Position numbers and translations under genes: made by a program
Notes under the pieces: model-generated
Database searches by the model: none
The model's input: only the letters and a program-made list of their open reading frames with translations
What the model was told of the DNA's origin: nothing
In this document: positions 26,081-34,810 of the stretch, piece after piece
Position numbering within the stretch: the first letter of the stretch is position 1
How the letters are laid out: each line of letters begins with the position of its first letter
Assembly: GCA_021414115.1 (NCBI GenBank)
Contig: JAIOPD010000030.1
Span: 1-64,000, forward strand
DNA length: 64,000 nucleotides
Reading direction: 5' to 3'
Source of the DNA: Planctomycetia bacterium
Lineage (GTDB): Bacteria; Planctomycetota; Planctomycetia; Pirellulales; UBA1268

Positions 26081-26650
26081 TCAGACGCCGGCCCGAGGGG
26101 GCCTGGCGGCGACCGCGGCCTCGATGGCTGCCGCGATCTCGTCGGGCTCCGCCATGCGGCCCGTGCCCTGCTGCCGGCACGAGAGCCAGCCGGTGCCAGG
26201 GGGCACGATCTGCATGCCGTCTGCGGCAAGTTGGGCGACGTTCCGCTGCACGGCCCGCTTTTCCCACATCGCGGCATTCATCGCCGGGGCGGCGAGAACG
26301 GGGCACTCGACACAGAGAACGAGCGTGGTGAGGAGATCGTCTGCGGCGCCATGGGCCGCCTTGGCGAGGAAGTCGGCCGACGCCGGAGCGACGATCAGGA
26401 GGTCGGCCCGCTGCGCGAGTTCGATGTGGGCCCCGAGGGGATGGGCGGCGGCATCGAAACTTCGCGTCGCGACCGGCCGGCCCGTCAGCGCCGCGAACGT
26501 GGCGGCTCCCACGAACCTGCGGGCGTTGTGCGTCATCACGGCCGTGACTCCAGCACCCCGCTGCACGAGCAGGCTCGCCAGAGCCGCGGCCTTGTAGGCC
26601 GCGATCCCACCCGACACACCCAGCACGATCTCTCGGCCTGCAAGGCTCAC
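26081..26650 (-). CDS. coaC: Phosphopantothenoylcysteine decarboxylase (CoaC) as a separate flavoprotein
   Basis: A 189-residue flavoprotein of the HFCD family that decarboxylates phosphopantothenoylcysteine. [58 protein letters not shown] and the substrate-clamp motif PAMNAAMW are all present. The start is a GTG that overlaps the rpoZ stop (GTGA). It belongs to a gmk-rpoZ-coaC-coaB operon. Confidence 0.93.
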   Translation of the reverse strand: MSLAGREIVLGVSGGIAAYKAAALASLLVQRGAGVTAVMTHNARRFVGAATFAALTGRPVATRSFDAAAHPLGAHIELAQRADLLIVAPASADFLAKAAHGAADDLLTTLVLCVECPVLAAPAMNAAMWEKRAVQRNVAQLAADGMQIVPPGTGWLSCRQQGTGRMAEPDEIAAAIEAAVAARPPRAGV

Positions 26651-26910
26651 AGGACGGTGGGATCGAAGTCGAGCGGACCGCCGGCTTCGGGCGACTCGCC
26701 GGTGATGCGGAGGTTGAGCGACGTGTCGAGGAAGATCTTGTCCTGCTTGATCTCCTCGATGACGATCTGCATCTTGTCGTTGGATTCGATGTCGACGAGC
26801 GGCCGTCCGCCCGCATTGAGGGCGACGAGCCGCTTCTGGATCAGCGTCGAGAGCTTGAACCGCCCTCCGACCTTGTTGACGATTTCTTCTTCGCGCAGGT
26901 CGTCGATCAT
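26647..26910 (-). CDS. rpoZ: DNA-directed RNA polymerase omega subunit
   Basis: An 87-residue omega subunit, which helps assemble RNA polymerase. The conserved core is present: [21 protein letters not shown] then [13 protein letters not shown]. The C-terminus ([20 protein letters not shown]) is a lineage-type extension. Position between gmk and the coa genes supports the call. Its ATG overlaps the gmk stop. Confidence 0.93.
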   Translation of the reverse strand: MIDDLREEEIVNKVGGRFKLSTLIQKRLVALNAGGRPLVDIESNDKMQIVIEEIKQDKIFLDTSLNLRITGESPEAGGPLDFDPTVL

Positions 26911-27569
26911 GTGCGGGACTCCTCTGGTGTGGTCTGGTCTGGTGTGATCTGGGAATGGAATGCGGGGCGGGATGCGGATGAGCGGTCGGTGGCCGGGGCA
27001 AAACCCTCGTCCGCGAGGATTCGCTTCACGGCCACGAGCGCCTCGTCGACGTTCTCGTTGACGACGCGATGCTTGTACCGATGGGCCTCGTGCAGTTCGC
27101 GGCGGGCCACTTCCAGACGCCGGGCCATCGCCTCCGGAGACTCGGTGCCGCGGTTTTGGAGCCGCTGGAGCAACTGGTCCGGATGGGATGGTTCGACGAA
27201 GATCGTGATCGCCTGCGGATACCGCGCGAGGATCGAGAGTGTACCCTCCACGTCGATCTCGAGCACGACCCACTTTCCGGCGGCGATGCGCGGGTCGACC
27301 TCGGCCACCAGGGTGCCGTACCAGTGCTGCCGCCCGTAGACCTGGCAGCATTCGAGAAACTCGCCCGCCGCCCGCCGCCGCTCAAACTCCTCGAGCGGGA
27401 TGAAGTGGTAGTCGATCGCGTCCCGTTCGCCGGCCCGGGGGGGCCGCGTGGTGGCGGAGATGCTCGGCACCAGCTCCGGCAGATCGGCGAGCAGCCGCCG
27501 CAGGAGCGTTGTCTTGCCCACGCCAGACGGGCCGGAAATGACGACGAGTTTGCCCGGACGGACTTCCAT
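26907..27569 (-). CDS. gmk: Guanylate kinase
   Basis: A 220-residue enzyme that phosphorylates GMP to GDP. The P-loop is [17 protein letters not shown] (12-28). The GMP-binding segment shows [21 protein letters not shown], and [14 protein letters not shown] is the Walker B region. A 20-residue C-terminal tail beyond the usual length is Ser/Thr/Pro-rich. The ATG at 27569 starts right before the P-loop strand. A 108-bp repeat separates it from yicC upstream. Confidence 0.96.
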   Translation of the reverse strand: MEVRPGKLVVISGPSGVGKTTLLRRLLADLPELVPSISATTRPPRAGERDAIDYHFIPLEEFERRRAAGEFLECCQVYGRQHWYGTLVAEVDPRIAAGKWVVLEIDVEGTLSILARYPQAITIFVEPSHPDQLLQRLQNRGTESPEAMARRLEVARRELHEAHRYKHRVVNENVDEALVAVKRILADEGFAPATDRSSASRPAFHSQITPDQTTPEESRT

Positions 27570-27691
27570 CCATCTGTTGTACCGCAGCCTGCGGTCGCTT
27601 GAAAAGCGGCGGCCGGCTTCCCGCAGTCTGCGGCAGGTCCAGGATCGCCGAGCGGGTGAGGCTCGGGTGGCCGGTCGCAGCGTTTCTCTGC

Positions 27692-27800
27692 GGGAAGCCC
27701 CAAGCGCGAGCGCGGGGAAGACGTTCTCCGCGCCGACCGGCTCCGCGGCACTGCTGCGGGCGGCCACCCCGATACCCGTCGCTCGCGCTCCGGGCTTCCC
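27692..27800 (+). repeat. 108-bp intergenic repeat, copy B
   Basis: Left end GGGAAGCCCCAAGCGCGAGC then GCGGGG; right end CCCGTCGCTCGCGCTCC then GGGCTTCCC. Same length and orientation as copies A, C and D. It lies between the yicC stop and the gmk start, within a gene order that is usually compact. Confidence 0.85.
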
Positions 27801-27858
27801 GAGCACGGAAGTCACGGGTCATGAATTGTCGCGTTGACCGACTTTTGCCGACCCGCGG

Positions 27859-28740
27859 TCACTCGATGTTTTGGGCCTGTTCGCGGAGCCGCTCGATCCG
27901 GGTCTTGACCTCCACGACGGCGTGGGCGATCTGCACGTCGAGCGATTTCGAGGCGATGGTGTTGGCCTCGCGGCCGAGTTCCTGGGCGAGAAAGTCGAGC
28001 GACCGTCCGGGAGAGTCTTCGGCGAGGAGTCGGTCGAACTGGTCGACATGGCTCGCGAGGCGGACGAGTTCCTCGGCGATGTCGGTGCGATCTGCGACCA
28101 GCACCACTTCACGGGCGATATCGGCCTCGCCCACGGTCGTGCCCCGGTCGGCGAGGAGTTTTGTCACCCGCTCGAAGAGCCGGTCGCGGTAGGCGGCGAC
28201 CACCTCGGGCACCCGCGCGCGGATGCCGTCGGCCAGCGACGCGATCTCGCGGCACACGGCCCGCATGTCGGCCGCGAGATTGGCCCCCTCCGCCCGCCGC
28301 ATCTGGTCGTGCCGATCGAGGGCGGCGTCGAGTGCCTGCGACACCAGCGGCCAGGCGTTCTCGGTCAGACCCGGATCGGGCACGGCATCGACGACGGTTC
28401 CCGGCAGGCCGAGCAGGCCTTCAGCGGACTGCGGCAGCGGCATGTTGCGGGCCGAGCAGAAGGCCTCGAGGTCGTCGAGGTAGGCGGCGAGTTGGCTGAG
28501 ATCGAGTCGTCGGCCGGTCGCGGCCGCTGGACCGGACATGTCGAGCGTGAGTTGCACGCTGCCTCGGCGAATCCGCTGGCGAACGGCCGCCTCGATCCGG
28601 CTTTCGAGCCCCGACAACCCCTCGCGGGCGCGGACAGTGAGCTTAAACTGCTTTCCATTCACACCGCGGAGTTCGACGCGGCAGGTGTTGCCGCCCGCGC
28701 TGGCGATGCCCTCACCGCAGCCCGTCATGCTCAGGGCCAT
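27859..28740 (-). CDS. yicC: YicC-family endoribonuclease
   Basis: A 293-residue YicC/YloC family protein; E. coli YicC acts in RNA turnover. The N-terminus SMTGCGEGIASAGGNTCRVELRG and the C-terminus SLDFLAQELGREANTIASKS followed by VVEVKTRIERLREQAQNIE are the family signatures. It lies upstream of gmk and rpoZ, the classic order. It starts three bases after the secG stop on the same strand. Confidence 0.95.
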   Translation of the reverse strand: MALSMTGCGEGIASAGGNTCRVELRGVNGKQFKLTVRAREGLSGLESRIEAAVRQRIRRGSVQLTLDMSGPAAATGRRLDLSQLAAYLDDLEAFCSARNMPLPQSAEGLLGLPGTVVDAVPDPGLTENAWPLVSQALDAALDRHDQMRRAEGANLAADMRAVCREIASLADGIRARVPEVVAAYRDRLFERVTKLLADRGTTVGEADIAREVVLVADRTDIAEELVRLASHVDQFDRLLAEDSPGRSLDFLAQELGREANTIASKSLDVQIAHAVVEVKTRIERLREQAQNIE

Positions 28741-28743
28741 GGG

Positions 28744-29265
28744 TCACTTGGCCGCGGGCGCGGCAGGTGGGGCCACGGCATCGGCAGAAGCCGGGGCCGC
28801 CGGCGCCGCGGCCTCGGGCTTCGCCGGCTCACTCGTGGCCGGCGGCTCGGCCTTGGGCTCGACGCCGGCGTCGGTCTTGGGCTCCGCCTTCACGTCGGTA
28901 GCAGAAGCGGCCGAGCCGCCCTCGGTGGGGCTGTCACCGGCGGGCTGAGCCGCGGGCGGGACGGTGGTCTGAGCGGGCACAGCCTGCCCGGCGGTGCCGC
29001 CGAGGGTCGGGCTGAAGAGCGATTCACTGCGTCCGAGCAGATTGATCGCGAGGATGCAGAGCAGGATCCAGCAAGCCGCGACGACCACCGTGATCCGGGT
29101 AAAGACGTCGCCGGCCTTCGTGCCAAACGCGCTCTGGCCACCCATGCCGCCAAATGCCCCCGCCAGTCCGCCTCCACGCCCGCGCTGAATGAGCACCAGC
29201 GCGATCAGAAAGAGCGCGGAGAAAACGAGCATGAAGCCGAGGGAGAAGCGGATCAGCGAGGTCAT
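28744..29265 (-). CDS. secG: Preprotein translocase subunit SecG with long Ala/Pro tail
   Basis: A 173-residue SecG, a small subunit of the SecYEG channel. Two membrane segments are visible (about residues 5-25 and 58-77) around the conserved cytoplasmic loop [21 protein letters not shown] and [11 protein letters not shown]. Residues about 85-173 form a low-complexity Ala/Pro/Glu/Lys tail ([17 protein letters not shown]), much longer than the E. coli protein, as in other planctomycetes. It follows tpiA by about 100 bases. Confidence 0.93.
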   Translation of the reverse strand: MTSLIRFSLGFMLVFSALFLIALVLIQRGRGGGLAGAFGGMGGQSAFGTKAGDVFTRITVVVAACWILLCILAINLLGRSESLFSPTLGGTAGQAVPAQTTVPPAAQPAGDSPTEGGSAASATDVKAEPKTDAGVEPKAEPPATSEPAKPEAAAPAAPASADAVAPPAAPAAK

Positions 29266-29364
29266 GGACGGGCGAGGCTCCGGGTCGGAAACAGTCGAGT
29301 CGGAAGTCGCAAAGCGTATCCCAACCCGGTCGGACAGGCTACCCCGACGTGCGCTGCGGGAGCG

Positions 29365-30132
29365 TCAGCCCCCGAACGCCTTGGCGATGCCCAGGAAGTC
29401 GTCGGCCTTCAGGCTCGCCCCGCCGACCAGGGCTCCGTCGATGTCGGGCTGGGCGGCGAGATCGGCCGCATTGTCAGGCTTCACGCTGCCGCCGTACTGA
29501 ATCCGCACCTTGGCGGCCACGGCCGGCGATGCGAGCGACCCGAGCAGCGAGCGGATCAGGGCATGCACCTCTTGGGCCTGCTGCGGCGTAGCCACCTTGC
29601 CGGTGCCGATCGCCCACACCGGCTCGTAGGCGACCACCACCTTCTCGAGTTCGGCGGGGAGGAGCCCGGCAAGCGAGCCCCTCACCTGCGTCGTCACGAC
29701 CTCCTCGGTGCGGCCGCCTTCGCGTTCCTCCAGCGTCTCGCCGACGCAGACGATCGGGGTCAGGCCGGCGGCCAGGGCTGCCTTGGCCTTCGCGTTGACG
29801 CGCGGATCGGTCTCGCCAAAGAGGGTCCGGCGCTCGGAATGGCCGAGGATCACGTAGCGGCAGCCGAGATCGAGAAGCATCGGCGGGGCCACTTCGCCCG
29901 TGAAGGCGCCGCTCGGCTTGTCGTGCATGTTTTGACCGCCGAGGGCTACGGCCGACGCAGCCGCATGGAGCGCGGCGCCGACCGTCTCGAGATAGGCCGC
30001 CGGCGGACAGAGGACGAGTTCGGTCGAGCCGGCCTCGGCGATCCGGGCGGCCACGGCGGCGGTCAACTCCTTCGCCTTCGCCCGATCGAGGTTCATCTTC
30101 CAGTTGCCGGCGACGATCTTCCTGCGGGACAT
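29365..30132 (-). CDS. tpiA: Triosephosphate isomerase
   Basis: A 255-residue TIM-barrel enzyme interconverting dihydroxyacetone phosphate and glyceraldehyde 3-phosphate. Catalytic Lys is in GNWKMN, His in VILGHSERR, and Glu in [13 protein letters not shown]. The phosphate-binding loops [11 protein letters not shown] and GALVGGASL are intact. The ATG at 30132 has GGAG six bases upstream. Gene order tpiA-secG is common in bacteria. Confidence 0.97.
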   Translation of the reverse strand: MSRRKIVAGNWKMNLDRAKAKELTAAVAARIAEAGSTELVLCPPAAYLETVGAALHAAASAVALGGQNMHDKPSGAFTGEVAPPMLLDLGCRYVILGHSERRTLFGETDPRVNAKAKAALAAGLTPIVCVGETLEEREGGRTEEVVTTQVRGSLAGLLPAELEKVVVAYEPVWAIGTGKVATPQQAQEVHALIRSLLGSLASPAVAAKVRIQYGGSVKPDNAADLAAQPDIDGALVGGASLKADDFLGIAKAFGG

Positions 30133-30199
30133 GACACGCTCCATGGTGATGGCCCAATGCCGTCGTCAATCGATCGACTCGAGGGCTTGAGGCGTCATC

Positions 30200-31555
30200 C
30201 TAGCGATTCCCGAGCTCTTTGTGTGGCTCGAGGGGGATTCCCAGGGCCCGGCGGGCGAGCTCCTCGAGCGGCACGCCCTTGGTTTCGGGCACCATGGTGA
30301 GCACCCACACGAGCTGCAACACCATCATCCCGCAGAAGAAGGCAAACACCGTGCTGGGGGCGAAGGAGGAGACGACGGTCGGGAACACGGTCGTGAGCGC
30401 CGCCGCCATCAGCCAGTGGGTCGCGCAGCCGATCGCCTGGCCGGTGGCCCGGAACCGATCGGGAAAAATCTCGGCGATGAACACCCAGATCACCGCTCCC
30501 TGCCCGATGGCATGCGCCGCGACGAACGCGAAGATGCAGGCCGGCACGATCCGTTCATGGCCGGAGGCAAACGCCCACGAACACAGTCCGAGCGAGAAGA
30601 CGTAGCCAAGCGATCCGATCACCAGGAGCGTCCGCCGGCCGAGACGGTCGATGAGCCACAGGCCGATAAAGGTGAACACGAGGTTGGTGAAGCCGATGCC
30701 TATCGACTGGAGCAGCGCCGCCTTCTCCCCGAGCCCCGCCATCTCGAAGATCCGCGGTGCGAAGTAGAGCACGGCGTTGATCCCGGAGAGTTGGTTGAAG
30801 AGGGCGATCAGGAAGGCGAGGAGGATCGGTCGGCGCAGGCCGGCAAGCGAGCCGGCCGCGGGGCCGGCAGCGGCCGTGGCCAACTCGATGCGGTCGGCCT
30901 CGCGCTCGAGATCGTCCGGCGTCGCGTCTGGCTCCATCGTGGCGAGCACGCCGAGGGCGCGGCGGCGGTTGTCGTCACCGCCGCGGAGCAGCAGCCACCG
31001 CGGGCTCTCCGGAATCGCGAGCGTGGCGAGCGTGTAAGCCAGGGCCGGAAACGCCTCGGCGCCGAGCATCCACCGCCAGTCGTTCGCGACACCCTCGAGC
31101 AGGTAGTTTGAAAAGAACGCGGCGAGGATGCCGAGCACGATGTTGAGCTGAAAGAGGCCGGTGAGCCGGCCGCGAGTCGCCGGCGGAGCGATCTCGGAGA
31201 TGTAGAGCGGCGACGCGACGGTCGAGATGCCCACCCCGAGGCCGCCGATAAACCGCGCGATGGTCAGGGCCCAGACATCGTGGGCGAGCCCGCTCCAGAC
31301 GGCCGACACGAAATACAAGACGCCGACCCAGACGAGAGTCGGCTTTCTTCCGAGCCTGTCGGATGGTAGGCCGCCGAACATCGCCCCGATGACGGTCCCA
31401 TAAAGAGCCGAGGCCATCGCCACGCCGTGGACCCACGAACTCAGGCCCCAGAGACTCTGGATGGTCCGCTCCGCACCCGAGATGACGACGGTGTCGAACC
31501 CGAAGAGAAATCCGGCGAGCGCCGACACCAGCGACCAGACGACGACGCTGTTCAT
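30200..31555 (-). CDS. Sugar porter (MFS) family transporter
   Basis: A 451-residue inner-membrane transporter with 12 predicted helices. Sugar porter marks: GFLFGFDTVVISGA in helix 1, DRLGRKPTLV after helix 2, ARFIGGLGVGISTVASPLYI then SEIAPPATRGRLTG, PESPRWLL, the QLSGINAVLYFAPRIF motif of helix 7, DRLGRRTLL and PETKGVPLEEL at the end. It probably carries a hexose, pentose or polyol with a proton. The ATG at 31555 starts the first helix. The upstream frame is non-protein-like. Confidence 0.93.
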   Translation of the reverse strand: MNSVVVWSLVSALAGFLFGFDTVVISGAERTIQSLWGLSSWVHGVAMASALYGTVIGAMFGGLPSDRLGRKPTLVWVGVLYFVSAVWSGLAHDVWALTIARFIGGLGVGISTVASPLYISEIAPPATRGRLTGLFQLNIVLGILAAFFSNYLLEGVANDWRWMLGAEAFPALAYTLATLAIPESPRWLLLRGGDDNRRRALGVLATMEPDATPDDLEREADRIELATAAAGPAAGSLAGLRRPILLAFLIALFNQLSGINAVLYFAPRIFEMAGLGEKAALLQSIGIGFTNLVFTFIGLWLIDRLGRRTLLVIGSLGYVFSLGLCSWAFASGHERIVPACIFAFVAAHAIGQGAVIWVFIAEIFPDRFRATGQAIGCATHWLMAAALTTVFPTVVSSFAPSTVFAFFCGMMVLQLVWVLTMVPETKGVPLEELARRALGIPLEPHKELGNR

Positions 31556-31690
31556 GGGATACCGCTTCCTTCCAGCGTGGCGTGTCTCGGGCAGGGATCC
31601 CGAACCATCCCGGCACGCAAAGTTTTGGACTTCAGTACGATGGGCTCCTGCGAGCAGGGCCGGATTCATTCTTGTCGAGGAAGGGCATTC

Positions 31691-32188
31691 GTGTCGCCTG
31701 GATCCCATTTTCTGGAACTGACCCTTGCCACCGTGGTGGCGCTCCTTCCGGTCACCAATCCGCCCGCGTCGGCGCCCGCCTTTCTGGCGCTCACCGAGGG
31801 CTCGTCGCAGCGGCACCGCCACCGGCAACTGCTGGCGGCGTGCCTTTATATGGTCGCGATTCTGATGACGTTTCTCGTCACCGGTTCGCTGATCATGCGG
31901 TTCTTCGGAATCTCGATCCCCGGTCTTCGGATCGCCGGTGGTCTGATGGTGGCGGGCGTCGGCTCGGGAATGCTGACCTCTGACGGGGAGCGCCGGCCGG
32001 ACGACATCGATCCCGAGGCTGCCGCGGTGACCGACCGCGACATCGCGTTCTCGCCGCTGCAGGCCGTCACGAAGATCATGGGTTTTCTTCTCTTGTGCAT
32101 CGGCATCCAGTTCATCGTCAACGGTGTCCTGGGGATCGCAACCGATGCTTCCCTCGTGCGGAGCATTCGCGATGCCATTCACGACTGA
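31691..32188 (+). CDS. Shortened MarC-family membrane protein
   Basis: A 165-residue membrane protein related to MarC/YchE. The N-terminal half matches: LLPVTNPPASAPAFLALTEG, LFxTGSLIMRFFGISIPGLRIAGGLMVAGVGSGML. The C-terminus AVTKIMGFLLLCIGIQFIVNGVLG also matches. Between them, after DIAFSPLQ, about 55-60 residues present in normal MarC proteins (the LAGPGAI segment and two helices) are missing without frameshift. The start is a GTG with GAGGAAGGG upstream. Its stop overlaps the next gene by 17 bases. The family's function is unclear. Confidence 0.78.
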   Translation: MSPGSHFLELTLATVVALLPVTNPPASAPAFLALTEGSSQRHRHRQLLAACLYMVAILMTFLVTGSLIMRFFGISIPGLRIAGGLMVAGVGSGMLTSDGERRPDDIDPEAAAVTDRDIAFSPLQAVTKIMGFLLLCIGIQFIVNGVLGIATDASLVRSIRDAIHD

Positions 32189-33128
32189 CGGTGATCGCCA
32201 CGCCATCCTCGGGCTGATCGGCAACACGCCGCTCGTGCCGCTCTTCTTCCCCGAGGAAGGGCTTACGATTCATGGCAAGGCCGAGTTTCTCAATCCCACT
32301 GGCTCCATCAAGGACCGGATGGCCGCCTGCATTCTCTGCGACGCCCGCGACCGCGGTCTGCTGCACGACGATTCGATCATCGTCGAATGCACGAGCGGCA
32401 ACTCGGGAATCGCGTTGGCGATGGTCGGCGCCGTGCTCGGACACCGTGTGAGGATCCTGATGTCGGACACGGCCAGCGTGGAACGCCGGCACCTGATCGG
32501 CCACTTCGGGGCCGAACTCGTGCTGTTCAGGGCCGACCGGGGCTACGCGACGGGCATCGAGATGACCGAGCGGATGGCCGCGGACGATCCTCGCGTCTTC
32601 CTGCCGCGGCAGTTCGCCAACCCGCTCAACGCCGAGGACCACCGGCTCCACACGGCCCGGGAGATCCTCGAGCAGACCGCCGGTACCGTCGACGCCTTCG
32701 TGAGCGGCTACGGCACCGGAGGCACGCTCAACGGCGTGGCCCGGGGCCTGCGGGAGGCACGCCCTGGTGTTCGCATCGTTGCGATGGAACCAGCCGAGGC
32801 CGCCATGCTCCAGGGGGAAGCCCCCTGTTGTCACAGCATCGAGGGCGTGGCCGGCGGCTACATGCCGCCCCTGCTCGAGGGCGTCTCGATCGATGCTGCC
32901 GAGAAAGTGTCATCCGTGGATGCGCTGGCCATGACGAGACGCTTGGCCCGTGAGCACGGCCTGCTGGTAGGCACCTCCTCCGGGGCCAACGTGGTGGCCG
33001 CGCTGCGGGTCGCCCGCAGCCTGCCCGCCGGTTCGCGGGTGGTGACGATCCTCTGTGATGGCGCCGAACGCTACTTCTCGACACGGCTGTTTGCAAACGA
33101 GCCCGGCGCGCATCGCGTAACACGCTGA
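32172..33128 (+). CDS. Cysteine synthase-like PLP enzyme
   Basis: A 318-residue fold-type II PLP enzyme of the O-acetylserine sulfhydrylase/cystathionine beta-synthase group. The start LIGNTPLVPL, the PLP lysine in NPTGSIKDRMA, the substrate loop TSGNSGIALA, the phosphate cup GYGTGGTLNG and the final VTILCDGAERYFST are all present. It likely makes cysteine or a related amino acid. The substrate is not proven; the chain is close to CysK/CysM in length. GGAG lies eight bases before the ATG at 32172, inside the MarC-like gene. Confidence 0.9.
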   Translation: MPFTTDGDRHAILGLIGNTPLVPLFFPEEGLTIHGKAEFLNPTGSIKDRMAACILCDARDRGLLHDDSIIVECTSGNSGIALAMVGAVLGHRVRILMSDTASVERRHLIGHFGAELVLFRADRGYATGIEMTERMAADDPRVFLPRQFANPLNAEDHRLHTAREILEQTAGTVDAFVSGYGTGGTLNGVARGLREARPGVRIVAMEPAEAAMLQGEAPCCHSIEGVAGGYMPPLLEGVSIDAAEKVSSVDALAMTRRLAREHGLLVGTSSGANVVAALRVARSLPAGSRVVTILCDGAERYFSTRLFANEPGAHRVTR

Positions 33129-33144
33129 GACGAGCCTCCCACCA

Positions 33145-33252
33145 GGAAGCCCCAAGCGCGAGCGCGGGGAAGACGCGATCCACCTCGACCCGCGGCGCGG
33201 TGGTCTCACGGAGAGCCACCCGGATACCCGTCGCTTGCGCTCCGGGCTTCCC
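33145..33252 (+). repeat. 108-bp intergenic repeat, copy C
   Basis: Left end GGAAGCCCCAAGCGCGAGC then GCGGGG; right end CCCGTCGCTTGCGCTCC then GGGCTTCCC. It begins 16 bases after the cysteine synthase-like stop in a convergent region. The left half is repeated once more at 33282. Confidence 0.85.
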
Positions 33253-33281
33253 GAGGCACGTGATGCAAGGGTACTCCGTCA

Positions 33282-33340
33282 GGAAGCCCCAAGCGCGAGC
33301 GCGGGGCAGACGCGATCCACTTCGACCCGCTCCGCGATGC
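33282..33340 (+). repeat. Partial repeat, left half of the same element
   Basis: GGAAGCCCCAAGCGCGAGC is followed by GCGGGG and then GACGCGATCCACTTCGACCC, nearly identical to the internal sequence of copy C. The right end is missing. It runs up to the 3' end of the sigma-54 activator gene. Confidence 0.7.
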
Positions 33341-33358
33341 GATGGTACTCGCGGCACC

Positions 33359-34447
33359 TCACCGAGGGCGAGGCGACCGGGCGGTACGGCCGGCCACGCG
33401 TTCCGGACAGGCCTCGGCCACGAGCTTCGTCATGGTGTTGGGGCAGACGCCCAGCAGCCGTGCGGCTTTTGCGAAATGCCCCTCGGTGGCCTCGAGCGCC
33501 TCGCGCACGGTCCGTCTGCGGAGCTCTCGCAAATTGAACGTCTTCACCGCAGCCTCGGGGCCTGCCGGCATGCCGCCGCGGTCGGCCGTGCCGCCAGGGG
33601 GCCGCTCGCGTGCGGCGGGCTTGCCGAGCACCTCGTCGAGAACGGCTTCCCGCGTATCGGCGAACACATAGAGCTTCTGAATTGTCTGCGCGAGCTGCCG
33701 GACGTTGCCGGGCCAGTCGTGCTCCACGAAGCGGGCGAGCGTGGCCGGTCCAGGCACCCAGGGGGGTTGGCCGTACCGTGCCGCGTAATGCGCCGAGAAG
33801 TGCGCGACGAAACGCGGAATGTCGTCGGAGCGGTCGCGAAGCGGTGGAACGACGAGGTGGACCGTGTTGAGCCGATAGAGCAGGTCTTCGCGAAAGGCTC
33901 CCTCCGCGACGGCTGACTCGAGGTGACGGTTGGTGGCGGCGATGACCATCACGTCAACCGGCTCACTCTGCGAGGAGCCCACCGGCGTGACCTCGCGGCG
34001 TTCTAGAAACCCGAGCAGCTTCGGCTGCAGGTCGGGCGGCATGTCACCGATTTCGTCGAGAAAGACGACGCCGCCGTCGGCCGAGCGGATTGCACCGCGG
34101 GCGGGCCCGCTGGCGCCGGTGAAGGAGCCCTTCTCGTGACCGAAGAGCTGGCTTTCGGCGATCGCCGCCGGGATGCCGGCGCAGTTGACCGAGATGAACG
34201 GCTTGTCGCGCCGAGGGCCGGCTGCGTGGATCGCCCGCGCCACTTCTTCCTTGCCGCAGCCCGTCTCTCCGGTGATGAGCGTCGTGCACTCGAACTCCGC
34301 CACCCGGCGGATCGCCGCCTCGAGTCGGTGAATCGAATTCGCCCCGCCGGTCATCCGCGTCCAGCGGGGCAGGGTGGCGATCGGCGAAAGGCGGCCCGCC
34401 TGCCCAACTGCCGGCCTGGGCATCGTGTCGAGTTCGGGGTTGTGCAT
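33359..34447 (-). CDS. Sigma-54-dependent transcriptional activator (no receiver domain)
   Basis: A 362-residue bacterial enhancer-binding protein. The AAA+ domain starts near residue 30: Walker A GETGCGKE (60-67), the sigma-54-contacting loop GSFTGA (107-112, consensus GAFTGA), Walker B VVFLDEIG (127-134), LYRLNTVHLVVPPLRDR and the sensor region EHDWPGNVRQL. A Fis-type helix-turn-helix lies near the C-terminus (ALEATEGHFAKAARLLGVCP). There is almost no N-terminal regulatory domain, so activity may be set by expression or a partner protein. AAGGAAGGG precedes the ATG. It is divergent from the PEP-CTERM gene with the sigma-54 promoter. Confidence 0.93.
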   Translation of the reverse strand: MHNPELDTMPRPAVGQAGRLSPIATLPRWTRMTGGANSIHRLEAAIRRVAEFECTTLITGETGCGKEEVARAIHAAGPRRDKPFISVNCAGIPAAIAESQLFGHEKGSFTGASGPARGAIRSADGGVVFLDEIGDMPPDLQPKLLGFLERREVTPVGSSQSEPVDVMVIAATNRHLESAVAEGAFREDLLYRLNTVHLVVPPLRDRSDDIPRFVAHFSAHYAARYGQPPWVPGPATLARFVEHDWPGNVRQLAQTIQKLYVFADTREAVLDEVLGKPAARERPPGGTADRGGMPAGPEAAVKTFNLRELRRRTVREALEATEGHFAKAARLLGVCPNTMTKLVAEACPERVAGRTARSPRPR

Positions 34448-34517
34448 CGCACGCCCTTCCTTTGGGCCGGGGGCTCGGTGTCGCCCGCCGATGAACGACC
34501 GAATCAGCCGGACGAAT

Positions 34518-34538
34518 CATTTCCAAGGAAAAGAAATG
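34518..34538. promoter_or_regulatory. Inverted repeat CATTTC-N9-GAAATG
   Basis: Two six-base arms separated by nine bases in the divergent region. The left arm lies in GAATCATTT, resembling a half of the palindrome at 34589. It could be a second activator site. Low confidence. Confidence 0.3.
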
Positions 34539-34588
34539 TACTGAGAGTCGCAGGAATTGCGAACCCGAAAAACGCAGGGAGTGGGAGA

Positions 34589-34609
34589 GAATCGCATTTA
34601 ATGTGATTC
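34589..34609. promoter_or_regulatory. Candidate enhancer (activator binding) palindrome
   Basis: GAATCGCATT, a central T, then AATGTGATTC: a 21-bp palindrome with one mismatch. It is centred about 122 bases upstream of the sigma-54 -24 element at 34721, the usual distance for an enhancer, and lies between the activator gene and its presumed target. Confidence 0.55.
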
Positions 34610-34719
34610 CTTAGCGACTGGCCATGAATCCCCGATACCGAGCGGGAAGTCGGAGGTCATACGGAAATCAAGTTATTGGAGTGGCTATCCGAAGGGGCCA
34701 TCCAAGCTCCCGTGCACAA

Positions 34720-34735
34720 CGGCACGTGACTTGCA
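34720..34735 (+). promoter_or_regulatory. Sigma-54 (-24/-12) promoter of the PEP-CTERM gene
   Basis: GGCACGTGACTTGCA fits the sigma-54 consensus GGCACG-N4-TTGCA exactly, with GG at 34721-34722 and GC at 34733-34734 separated by ten bases. Transcription would start near 34746, about 65 bases before the ATG at 34811. Confidence 0.85.
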
Positions 34736-34810
34736 AAGAGGGCGTCGTCGGCGCGAGGCGGCGTCCGTCAACGATTCTCGTGCGATCTCCCCCCTTATCA
34801 GGTGTTCATC

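Noticed and set aside
27871-30300. 809-codon plus-strand open frame
   Set aside because: Antisense to yicC, secG and tpiA, all of which have clear family motifs. The frame gives repetitive Gly/Arg-rich protein.
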